Below are positions 1 through 8,599 of a DNA stretch of 17,369 nucleotides, one piece after another. Location of the stretch: positions 1 to 17,369 of the forward strand of contig JANBPK010001166.1 in NCBI GenBank assembly GCA_027579435.1, in the 5' to 3' direction. The notes below the pieces were generated by a model that saw only the letters and a program-made list of their open reading frames with translations, was not told the origin of the DNA and did not search any database. Every line of letters begins with the position of its first letter. The stretch's first letter is position 1. The stretch is from Candolleomyces eurysporus. Its lineage: Eukaryota; Basidiomycota; Agaricomycetes; Agaricales; Psathyrellaceae. Both the position numbers and the translations under genes were made by a program.

Positions 1-11
1 AGCAAAACTCT

Positions 12-180
12 GTTGTTAAAATTCTATGGATGTTGCGGAAAGTTAGGCATAGCATGGTGTACTCACACATTGTTAAAACGATACGACAGTGAAGACAGCT
101 AGGGGCCGTGATAAGCGATAGTAAAAACGTACGTCGTTAAATGCTATGAATGGTGCGGAAAGTTAAGGGTAGCATGGTAT
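12..180. repeat. Direct repeat, ~48 bp, 121 bp period
   Basis: Two imperfect copies lie at 12-60 and 133-180. Both carry GTTAAA, then CTATG, then GTGCGGAAAGTTA or TTGCGGAAAGTTA, and end in TAGCATGGT. A weaker GTTAAAACGATACG piece near 71-85 may be part of a third copy. The start-to-start distance of 121 bp suggests the tail of a degenerate satellite that continues beyond the left edge of the window. No coding frame is supported here. Confidence 0.6.
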
Positions 181-490
181 GCATATTACAACGACATCAA
201 TAACAGAACATGCCGTGATGAATTGTGAGGAGCAACAGGCATATGGGCGGCAAAGTGAAATCAGGTAACTGACAATAACACTATAAGGTCCGTCCATGTG
301 CGCACAAATGTACACTGGCAACTTGCACCAAATGGGCATAGACCAGTTCGTTGGGCCTACCAGTCGTGTGAGTATCAGTGGGATGTAGTAACGTAGGTAT
401 AAATAAATGGGCAGGGGAGGAAGTAGGGCGGGTATGGTAATCTAAATTAAATCCCTGGCCAACAGCCTTACCCTACAAAAGACAGGAGAG

Positions 491-931
491 GTCAGAAAGA
501 GAACGAGCAGGGCGTGACGGGACCCTACCAGTACGATCAGCAAGAGAATGAGGGCATGATGAAGTCTGGCTGATGCATAGCCTACACAAACCTGCAGAGG
601 CCAGGGCATGATGACACCCTACCAGAATAGTGACCTACATAGAAAGATGCGTCAGCAAGAGAATGAGTCTAATATAATTGGACCTTACGATTGTATCAGT
701 GTCGGTGCATGGAGGGCATGAATGAATTAGCGGGAGAGCAGAAAGGGGTACGATGACCTACATCAAATACCTGGAAGACAACCAAAATGGATATACCCCA
801 CACAGGACGGTGGACAGTCAGCAAGAGAACGTGGGGATGATAAAACCCAACTATGATGCCAGGGGTTGAAGATTGTCGTTACCTGGCTGTGGGTTGCTAC
901 AAAAAAAGAAGTGAAGGTCAGTAAGAGAATG
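491..931. repeat. Interspersed 15-bp repeat GTCAGCAAGAGAATG, five copies
   Basis: Near-identical 15-mers occur at 491-505, 536-550, 651-665, 817-831 and 917-931. Most are followed by a G-rich GGGCRTGA-type block, and several have ACCCTACCAG or a close variant nearby (for example 521-531 and 615-624). Spacing is irregular (45, 115, 166 and 100 bp), so this is a decayed tandem array. A 143-residue minus-strand open frame across 763-1194 shows no recognisable motif, and I do not regard it as a gene. Confidence 0.55.
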
Positions 932-1237
932 CTCAGGGCGTGTTTGTAGCATACCAGTTGGTCCATGACGGAAGAGGGGACCAAGGAGACATCCAGGATG
1001 ATAGCAACCTGCAATGCCCAGCTCTGAACGTGTCTCTCGTCGACATCTGGCAATTCAGGATGGGAATGAGCTAGGAACAGAAGGACTAGAAGTACATTGA
1101 ACTGACCTATGGTGAAACAGATTCGACTGTTGAGTTGAAATTGTTTACGACGGAGAGGAAGGGAGAAGAGGGAGTAAAATGCAGTTAGGAGCAAACCGCC
1201 TTCTTTTTATGTCTTTCAACGATTTGACCACGTGAAT

Positions 1238-1455
1238 TCACACGATAATGATTGCTTGCTTCGCAACTGGCCCCACTGCGGCGGCAATTGGCGCCGTTCT
1301 TGGTATTTCAATGGTCTTCCACTGGCAGCTGTTGGTGGATAGGATGTCGTGGACCCATATTGATGAGAGTGCGGAGGGTGAACAACATTGGGGTTTAATG
1401 AATACTTGGACGTAGGTTGAATAGGGTTGACCAGACCCTATGTTTGATACGGGAT
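1238..1455 (-). CDS. Possible orphan exon of a Pro/Gln-rich protein
   Basis: Minus-strand sequence ending in TGA near 1219-1221 reads as a Pro/Gln/Ser-rich segment (for example NPNVVHPPHSHQYG and PLKYQERRQLPPQWGQ). It follows a good acceptor-like sequence (ATCAAACATAG) at about 1440-1450. A second minus frame over 1238-1486 that starts at an ATG is also open. I could not join either frame to an upstream exon with a consistent phase. The stretch could be a separate small gene, an alternative 3' exon of the neighbouring DUF6698-like gene whose main stop is at 1635, or chance. Boundaries are approximate. Confidence 0.25.
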
Positions 1456-1634
1456 AGGGAAGGACGGGGTATTTAGGAAGCACCATTTAATTTACAAACC
1501 TCGAAGACCAGTCGAGATTATCGAAAAAATGTACATCAAATACAAGAAAAATGGGACTGGTTGTATATAAAACCTCAAGAAATTTCCAGCTGCATCCCGT
1601 TAGTTTGCACGAGGGTAAAGAGGGAGCGGGAGCG

Positions 1635-3183
1635 TCAAGCAGCAGGGGCGCCGGCACCACTAGATGTGTTTGAGATCAGATGATTGGTGCTGCCGGTGAG
1701 GGTTTCCTCCCTAGATGACGCTTGTTCTTCCTGAAGCCTTAAGTTCTGTCTCTTCTCCTTGATCCTAAAAATAACAGAGTCGTGATGAACGGATCTATTT
1801 TCACTGATATATGTGGGGAATATTTGCCTGGAAACGCACCGGGGTGAATAGAGGGCGTATGTACATGGAAGCGCAAGAACTTACATATTCCACCACTTGA
1901 GAAGGTCATCCACCTCTTGACGCTCTTCAGGATCCTCCAATATCTCAATTACGAGATTATAAAAATACTCTGAATCAGTCACTGTGTCTGAACGAGAGAA
2001 GGTTGGGGTGGAACTCAAGGCAAACCGGACCTGCACGAAAAAGTAGAAATAGATTTGATTAGGTGAATAAATGAAAAGAGAGAAAAAGAATGTATGCACC
2101 TGGGTGGAAATGTACGCAATTGAAGGAATAGTGACTGATTTCATTCCGTGAATCCGAGCATTGCAGGATCGTGTGGCCCGGCTTTCATGGCTGTCAACAG
2201 AGCTCGGGGAGGTGAATACGTGCTTATATGCCTGTGGGGGGAAGCGTTTAACACTGAGGAAGACGAAGAAGAAATTCCGACTTACAGAGACAAGCAATCT
2301 TCCTCGAAACAAACCTGCCCAGGGGTCTTCTGGGTTGTACTGGTGGCCCTGATAAAGAAATAGAGGCCACAGGTCTCCTGACGGCACAAGCTGTCCACTG
2401 GAGAGCTCCCTCTGCACTCTAAAATATATGTTAGAAAAAGGGAGGTGAACGGTGTGAGAAGGAACATTACTTTGGGTCATTCCAGTTCAGATTCACTGGG
2501 CATAAAAGTTCTCCCGTTCTTGGGTGGTGGAATCCTCTATCGGTCTTGACGTTTCTCTGGAGAGGAGGGGAAAGAATACTATTTTTGGGGGNTAATCATG
2601 TCGATTATGGCCGACTTGAGAGATTTCGTATCATCAGCCCTTGCCCCTGAAGCTCCCTTTGTGATCTGGAGGAAACAGGGTTATTTTTTAGGGTATAAAA
2701 AAAGGAAAAACACGAACCATATCAGCGACGTAATATATCTCTTGGTCACTTCCTGTACATAACCTCTCCTCCAGCCCAGGGGAAAGACCCAGGAGTTGGA
2801 GGTATATTTGATGCTCCTTCATCTCACTGGGTTTCACAAGGATATAAGAACCCAATGTATTCAGCTATAATGGGTGTTGGAACTCACCCAGGAGACAAGT
2901 CAGACTCAGTAATCCTCTCCAGCTCCAGTTGCATGGTCCGTGTCAACCCATTCTTGATGAGCGGCTGGATGCGACAGAAGCAACGGATAGTTCGTCCAAA
3001 GTGACGTCCGAATCCAACCAAAGGATCCGTCTTGGACCTATAACATCCATTAGGCCCGTGATAATAATGAAAAGGAGGGAGAATCACTCACTGCTTACGG
3101 GATCCACGGGAAAAGATATCAGAGTCATCTGAGGACGCCTTCCTCTTTGTCCCAGTGGGAGGGAAATTCTCTTTCCCTGGCAT
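1635..3183 (-). CDS. DUF6698-like basidiomycete protein, 8 exons, 382 aa
   Basis: Function unknown; the family is found in basidiomycetes and I recall it as DUF6698 (name from memory). Exons, in transcript order: 3092-3183, 3037-2888, 2826-2718, 2665-2471, 2418-2286, 2231-2100, 2030-1885, 1827-1635. The seven introns are 54, 61, 52, 52, 54, 69 and 57 nt, all GT-AG, and every phase joins correctly. The start is the first ATG, giving MPGKENFPPTG. Family landmarks in order: GFGRHFGRTI near residue 40, SPGLEERL, KGASGARADDTKSLK, TDRGFHHPRTGELLCPV, SGDLWPLFLYQG, NPEDPWAGLFR, AYKHVFTSPSSVDS, ATRSCNARIHGM, FSRSDTVTDSEYFYN and LLKWWNMQIFP, then a basic IKEKR segment and an Ala/Ser tail. Exon 4 contains an N at 2592 that shifts the frame. 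If that one base is discounted, the frame reads DMITPKNSI and the whole gene is open. The exon 3 donor (GTTCGT) is weaker than the others. Confidence 0.88.
2592..2592. other. Ambiguous base causing an apparent frameshift
   Basis: A single N lies beside a G5 run inside exon 4 of the DUF6698-like gene. Counting it as a base brings a TAG into frame a few codons later. Omitting it keeps the family motif open on both sides. It is best read as an assembly artefact next to a homopolymer, not a real mutation. Confidence 0.75.
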
Positions 3184-4025
3184 ATTTATGTTTGAATTAG
3201 GGTGAAAATTCAGAAGATACGGGATAGGATGGAGGACGGGGGGATGTTGGAAATGCTCGATGAGGGAGGCATGGCTCTTAAAGTTATAGCTAAGGAAATT
3301 TCAACATTGAATGAAGTTTCCATGACGTTGGGGTGCTCGGAAGACGTTTCTATGATACAATGGTGCAGTGAATGGATATGAACTAGTTTTTTTCCTGTGA
3401 TACAAAAGAAATAAGTTCCCGGAGCTTGACACATCAGAGTCATCACTGCGATGGTTGCTGAAGTCACTGCCTACGGTGAAAGGTTACCTTACTAAAAAAA
3501 TTTCATTGTAATTTTGGGGTGGAATATAAATGAGGGTGGAACAGAAAGAGGATGTCGTGGTGGAGAAAATTTAGGGGACGTCCCTGACTGCCAGTGGGGC
3601 ACGTAACTTGGTTACTTACTTGTGCGACACTAAATTTGTATTTATTTGTACCAACAAGAGCGCTCAAAACGCTCAAAACGCTCAAAACGCTCAAAACGCT
3701 CATATTTGTACATGCTTGCACCCCAGCGGCCTGCGGCCAAGTGAAGTTGAAGCTGCGCCGCGAGCGGAGCTCGAAATTCCTTTCCTCAAAAGGCAATGTT
3801 TGGTGTCCCTTTGGATCCAAACACAAAGCGGGCTTGGCAAGACGCTCACTGAAACGCACACAACACTCAAACTGGAAGTAATCGAGGTATATGTTTAAAT
3901 TAAACTGGGAGTTAATAGTTTAATGGTACATGATGATATATATGTGAATAGGCTGCTATGAGTGTACATATTTGTGAACTTTACCGACCCTTTAACACAA
4001 CGTTGACTCGAGTGGAAATCTGATC
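3184..4025. other. Intergenic region with no supported gene
   Basis: This holds the upstream region of the DUF6698-like gene and the downstream side of the 580-residue gene. Near 3430-3475 on the minus strand is an acidic Ser/Asp-rich stretch (HRSDDSDVSS) after an acceptor-like CACCGTAG. It resembles the N-terminal SSDDSDIF of the DUF6698-like protein and could be a duplicated or alternative first-exon segment. Open frames over 3503-3898 exist in several frames on both strands, which is expected of low-complexity sequence around the 9-bp repeat, so no gene is called. Confidence 0.5.
3659..3702. repeat. 9-bp tandem repeat (CGCTCAAAA), ~5 copies
   Basis: Five uninterrupted copies of CGCTCAAAA (the last incomplete) start just after a palindromic GAGCGCTC. 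The array is flanked by direct copies of TATTTGTAC at about 3641-3650 and 3703-3711. The period is a multiple of three, so every frame through it stays open. Confidence 0.9.
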
Positions 4026-5879
4026 TCAACCCAGATGGTGACCGAGCTCCTGGGCAACGTCCCTGATGCACTGTCTTTGCCAGTTCTCCCTATCAGAGAA
4101 GAAGTTGTTCAGGTTCAGGTTCACTGAAAACGGTATCTCCACCAGCTGCTGGCACCGTTTGAACTGATCCTCAACGTGTTTGGGGTTCACGCACGTGTAC
4201 CAGCTCGACATGGAAGCCTCGTATGATCGACCACCACTATGGGTGTTGACATGGGCAGAAGCGCGACCGTCAGGAGGGTGGACGATTTGGAGGTGGCAAG
4301 TCATAGAGTCCATGATTGCCTGAAACTGGCGCTCATCCAAGGTCCTGGGTAGGGCGTGGGTGGATGAAGGGTGCGGGGGATCATATGATTGGGTTTGAAT
4401 ATTTGGGGGACGGAGAACAGGGTCGAAATCCCTGAATCTCGCATGGCGAGGACGAGGCTGGTAATTCGGGGAGATAGGTGGGATAATTCCTTCACCGTCC
4501 ATTCCGGGAACCATAAGTAATGAGGAGGGTGGGGGTGGAGGCCTCCGGGGCCTAGCAGACGAAGAAGGAAGTGTTTTGAATCGGTTAGGGGTTGGTTCAT
4601 CGGTGAATTCATGTGGAGGATCAGAAAAGTTGGGAAGATCCATTGATACTGGCCGAGGGGAGCTTGGAGCGCTTGTGGATCTCCTTCTATTGACTCTGTT
4701 CTCTGGAATGAAACTAGCTTGGCTCAGCCGAAGATGGCCGAACGACCCAAGCGTCTGAGCGGTGGATGGGGGAGATGGTGGCTTCCACTTGAATAGTTCC
4801 TTCACAGACCCCAGAGTGTCCGTGATCTTCTGCTTACGTCCAGGAGGTCCTGCCTTGTTCGCCATAACGTCCCGAAGGAAAAAGAGCTAAAAAATTATTG
4901 GTAAATAGAATTAATAAACACAAGAGGACTTGACATCACGTTTGAAATTGCCATCGGGTTCAACTGCTTCAACCATGCCGGCATCTTTGTTTTGGAGCCT
5001 CCTGAGGGCAGGGACGGAGAGACTGGAGTATCAGGATTGGAGGTGAGCTGGGGACACGATGCGCCGGATGGGAGAACTCCCAGATCTGGGAGTCGGGGAG
5101 GAGAAGGACGAGGGGGGGGTTGGATTTGACGCATCCTTATCTCCCTGTGAATGAATTAGAATTGTTCAACGTTCTATGATATTGTAGTGGGGGCTTACCA
5201 TGGTACGTCCTTCATCGAAGGAGGGTGTCAAGGACAGTCGCATTGGTTGGGGGGTTGATACATTGGGAATCATGGAGATGTTGGATACAGGTCTGGGCGT
5301 CTGTAACAGTGGGTACCCGAGTGCTTCGGTCTCGCCATTCGAGTCATATTCGTCCTCGCCCCCTTCCTCGTCCTCCTTGGAAGTGTCTGGTGGGTTGTTG
5401 TAGGGTGTATTAGTGTACATTGAGTCACCATCACTTGAGTAACGTTGATAGGGGTTCAAGACATGACCCTGGTATCCGAAAGTTGGAGGCTGCTGATGGA
5501 GATAACCATGGACACCGTCGTCTTCATCGTCTTCATTGTCTCCATCCTCTTCTTCCCTGTTCTGGGTGGCCAACCTAGCCAGCCCAATCCGGTCGAGAGT
5601 GTCATCCATCGGGGTCTCCGGAAATTCGCTCGGAGGTAGACGATCGACGCAAAGCGTCTGGCTCACTGGCGCCGCTGGTGGGGGAGGATACGGAGGAGGG
5701 GGGTCATTTCTGGGGATTTCTTGATCACCCAAAGTATTCTTAGTTTGAGGGAGTTCAAGAGAAGACGATGGTGGGGAAAATACGGGGGTGTCAGGGGAGA
5801 GTCCGAGTTCATGAAGCGCTTCTTCATGTCTCTTGCCTGCGATTCGTGGGTCAAAGGTCGGCTTCCGTTTCGGGGCCAT
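4026..5879 (-). CDS. Hypothetical Pro-rich, acidic protein, 3 exons, 580 aa
   Basis: Not recognised. Exons in transcript order: 5879-5199, 5140-4940 and 4886-4026. Introns are 58 nt (5141-5198, GTAAGC donor) and 53 nt (4887-4939, GTGATG donor, TTTTTTAG acceptor). All joins are phase 0. The first acceptor is taken as GGGAG|ATA, because the stronger-looking CACAG just before it leads to a stop. Start is the ATG of MAPKRKPTFDP. Residues 1-227 are Pro/Ser-rich with PPPPYPPPPAAP and an acidic run (EEEDGDNEDDEDD). The central 67 residues include SGGSKTKMPAWLKQLNP. The last 286 residues have a basic start (GPPGRKQKI), an RRRSTSAPSSPRP segment that looks like phosphorylation sites, PRRPPPPPSS, and a more ordered C-terminal ~100 residues with conserved-looking W, C and H (SSWYTCVNPKHVEDQFKRC, ending in ELGHHLG). 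Most of it is probably disordered. No catalytic motif or membrane segment is seen. Confidence 0.7.
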
Positions 5880-5912
5880 GGGAGAAATGGGGACGTCAAC
5901 CTGGGTCCCTTG

Positions 5913-6491
5913 TCACTTTGTTACGCTTAAAACCATTTGGTGGTGGCGATTTCGAGCGATATAGAAGTCAACGTGTTTTACAGAGAGTTGAATACAAGGA
6001 ATGAGTTCTCCTCCCTCGTACCACAGGGTAGCTGCACCCATCAGACAGGGGCCCAAACCTTCCAGCGATTTGGAGAAAGGATAGGGTACGCGGCACGGTT
6101 GACGCCAGTCTGAGAGCCTTCCAGGGTAGTTTATAGCTCAGATCTGGGGTGCAAGGCTGTGGAAAGATTCCTTTTGGAACAAAGGTGTTCTGAATACTTT
6201 CCAAGTATGTGAAATGAAGGAGACTGAGTGGGGGAAACGGTCCATGTGCGTCCTAGTCGGGAATCGGAAATTAACGAACCATAGCCCTGAGCCGGGAGTG
6301 GGTGGGCGTGTGACCAGGTGGTCGCATAGAGTTTCAACCTGGCTCGGCGGTGTTTCTCGCTGTACTTCAATTCTAGTTTCAAGGCAAGGTTCCACTGGTT
6401 GGTCAAAAAGAAGAGTAAGTCAGACAGAGTGCCCTTCGTGACGGAGAATCCCGCCAAAGCGTCTGTTTACGTAGAAATCAGTAAGAAGCAT
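5913..6491 (-). pseudogene. Probable decayed coding frame with two in-frame TGA stops
   Basis: One minus frame of 193 codons runs from an ATG at 6491 (MLLTDFYVNRRFGGILRHEG) to a TGA at 5913, and is interrupted only by TGA at 6420-6422 and 6138-6140. Segments look protein-like: SGLWFVNFRFPTRTHMDRF, and LMGAATLWYEGGELIP near the end. Each inner stop could be a former CGA arginine codon changed by CpG to TpG. The stop lies 33 bp upstream of the 580-residue gene on the same strand. Alternative: a spliced gene in other frames. A plausible branch point (CTGAC) and acceptor (CCAACCAG) end near 6383, and two other minus frames are also open. Family not recognised. Confidence 0.4.
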
Positions 6492-6710
6492 GATCGATTG
6501 ATGCTAGCTGCCAGGCTTCCTTGAAGGGCCATGGCCACTGGATCCGCGTAGGAACGGTGTTGTTGAACGTCAAAATGAGAAGGCAAGAGGATGCTCGCTG
6601 AGTTGAGATTCAGAACTCAGTACTCAGCGACCGTCGCATGCATTGGTTCCATGATGATCCGACTCGCATCATCATCAATCATTTTAATCCGGGGTCTGCA
6701 TGTCGAACTA

Positions 6711-6812
6711 AAGAATAAAAGGGGGAGCTGAGGCCAGATAAGAGCCTGAACTTTCCCACCCTTCCGCCTGCCCTCGCATTCCCGCCCCGTGCATTTCAAA
6801 TTACAACCCCTC
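6711..6812 (+). promoter_or_regulatory. Putative core promoter of the 117-aa gene
   Basis: A TATA-like GAATAAAAGG lies at about 6713-6722. It is followed by a pyrimidine-rich tract from ~6750 to 6790 (CTTTCCCACCCTTCCGCC) and an A/C-rich leader up to the ATG at 6813. This matches common fungal promoter layout, but no transcript evidence is available. Confidence 0.4.
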
Positions 6813-7219
6813 ATGTTGATGACCCAACTGTCTCCAAGGTTTTTTCTTCCGCTTGAGTCTCATTGCACCTACTCATCTTCCTTCTGTATAGTGCTCTTGG
6901 GCCATCCAGCAGCCATCGCCCACGGCACACTCGCAGTGGCGCCAGGACCCCTGTCCCAGTCAGCGCCAGCGATGCTGAGTCAAGCGACACAGTCGATGCA
7001 TCCCTCATCGCATTCCTCGAGCCTGACAGCGTCAAAAAGATTGTAGACATCTATGAGGCTGCCTGGACCGCCGCCCAGAATAGAACCTCCACGTCCCAAC
7101 CAGATCATGAATTTGAAGCTGCAAGCTTGCTTCTTAATGTCCTCTATGCAAGTTACGATAGTCTTTGTCCCGAATCACGCCAAATCTTGCAGGACCGCAT
7201 CGAGTTTGTTCCGTCTTAG
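6813..7219 (+). CDS. Small hypothetical protein, 2 exons, 117 aa
   Basis: Not recognised. Exons are 6813-6838 and 6892-7219. The 53-nt intron has a weak donor (GTTTTT) but a convincing pyrimidine-rich acceptor (CATCTTCCTTCTGTATAG), and the phase joins. The 8-codon first exon is inferred; the second exon is the secure part. The N-terminal ~45 residues are Ser/Arg/Pro-rich (SSSHRPRHTRSGARTPVPVS). The C-terminal part looks helical and soluble: DASLIAFLEPDSVKKIVDIY, AAWTAAQNRT, FEAASLLLNVLYASYDSL, ESRQILQDRIEF. No signal peptide, membrane segment or catalytic motif is seen. It sits 370 bp from the convergent coiled-coil gene. Confidence 0.6.
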
Positions 7220-7588
7220 AGGGTACCATGACACCCAACCCCTTAGGATGGTATGCCAGAAATTCCCTCGTTTCTGGAAAAGTGCTGACACTGATTTCAT
7301 TCATCAGGATCAGAATCGGTGACTCCATGCCTCTAACTAAGGCTTAGTCCTGGTCCGCACTGGCTCTAGTCATCCCNTTGAACCTGGGGCTTCACGTTCT
7401 TCTATCTGTACAGTATGTTCTATGCCGCATCACATTTTGTACAACAGTCATCAGATCGGAATTCATTGCCTTTGTGTCACCCAAGTAGACGTTAATTCAA
7501 CAAGGACGGTTATCGCTGAATCTCAGTATGTGGAAAGAATTTGAACAAGCATGCAATTGTACGGAGTCCAGCTCCAGCTACCTAGTTT
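7220..7588. other. Intergenic region between two convergent genes
   Basis: This is the shared 3' flank of the 117-aa gene (+) and the coiled-coil gene (-). It contains one N at 7377. No gene, repeat or clear terminator is recognised. Confidence 0.5.
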
Positions 7589-8316
7589 CTACTCTAATGC
7601 GGGTGATGACCAGTGAGAATAACGAGCATGCGAGGATGCAGCAATGATTTGAACATCCCCCACCGCCCTTGCTGGAATCATGGTGAGCAGTAACTTGACA
7701 AAGTTATATTCATTCAACCACCATCCCCGGTACCTCTGAAGCTCTCCACTTGTTAACTCCAACGCCTGTTCCACATTGTCAAGTTTCTCTTGCAGATCCA
7801 ACGCCTCCTCCCTTGCCCCTCCTAGCTCAGACTTGGCGTCCCTAAGCTCCTCCTTGAGCTCCAGGACTTTCTTCTTTGCCAATCTCTCTGAGCGCTCCAG
7901 TTGAGCAATGCGACGTAGATAAACCTCCATTCCTCCGAGATCCTGTGCAGAATCTAGGTTAGATGACACCAAGGGCATTGGGCGGCCTCTTTGATCTGAG
8001 GAGTGTCGGAGGCGACCACTACTACAACCTAGAACAAGGACGTTCAGTACTGTGAGATGTCCCTATGTTGAATACTGACGTGAACTGCTTATTTCTCTCT
8101 GCCTCCTATGAGCCACCTCTGCGGGCTCGGTCCTGAACAACATACTACTGGGGTCAGCTTCCAAGATCCTGTTTGTAGATGTGGACTCAACAAAGTAGAG
8201 TATGAGTTATCGACAGGTGTTGTGTTCTCCTTTCCTCCAAATCCTGTAACTCTGGAGTGGGATATTTTAGCTCCTTGAAATTGGGAATTTGTATTGCTAT
8301 CTTCTGCCTTTGGCAT
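7589..8316 (-). CDS. Coiled-coil hypothetical protein, 3 exons, 203 aa
   Basis: Exons in transcript order: 8316-8251, 8185-8080 and 8028-7589. Introns are 65 nt (8186-8250, GTTACA donor) and 51 nt (8029-8079, GTCAGT donor, TTCTAG acceptor), and the phases join. The start is the ATG of MPKAEDSNTNSQ, about 104 nt downstream of a TATA box. The N-terminal third is Ser/Arg-rich. From about residue 100 comes a heptad-rich coiled coil (MEVYLRRIAQLERSERLAKK through ELTSGELQRYRGWW). It is followed by NEYNFVKLLLTMIP and a SSHARYSHW tail. The YRGWWLxE plus SSHAR pattern recalls a widespread family of agaricomycete proteins of unknown role; that is memory, not a search. The coil suggests self-association or a structural role. 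The first intron is the least certain part. Confidence 0.75.
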
Positions 8317-8419
8317 GGTTGGAGGTAGAGTCTGAGTAGTAGGCAAGTAGTGTTGAGATTTGAACAGGGAAAGACGACGGGCTGGAGGAGTGTTGCAGGA
8401 CGGGAAACTATTTCTTGTA

Positions 8420-8428
8420 CCTTTTATA
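8420..8428 (-). promoter_or_regulatory. TATA box of the coiled-coil gene
   Basis: The minus strand reads TATAAAAGG, about 104 nt before the ATG at 8316. Between them is a pyrimidine-rich leader with CAACACT- and CTACTCAGACTC-like stretches typical of fungal transcription starts. This supports placing the gene start at 8316 and not at upstream open frames. Confidence 0.6.
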
Positions 8429-8599
8429 GAAATATGTCCTCGACTCTGAAAAAATGACATCCTTCGAATTCACATTCACAATGCCATGGAGATGGCGAGG
8501 AGCGTCTAGTCTGCTCAATTGGTAACCGAGGGACAGCCTTCTGCTGCGATAGTGATTGATGGTTAATCTTTGAGATCCGGATTTCCCGGACATCATTCA

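Noticed and set aside
763..1194. 143-residue minus-strand open frame
   Set aside because: No family motif or splice-consistent neighbours; it overlaps the degenerate 15-bp repeat and reads as random hydrophobic sequence.
3503..3898. Overlapping open frames on both strands around the 9-bp repeat
   Set aside because: A 9-bp period keeps all frames open; none is clearly preferred and no homologue is recognised.
5200..6004. Plus-strand open frames opposite the 580-residue gene
   Set aside because: They mirror a well-supported minus-strand exon of biased composition and have no independent support.
8408..8596. Minus-strand ATG frame upstream of the coiled-coil gene
   Set aside because: It runs through the TATA box and leader of that gene and does not join the downstream exons.
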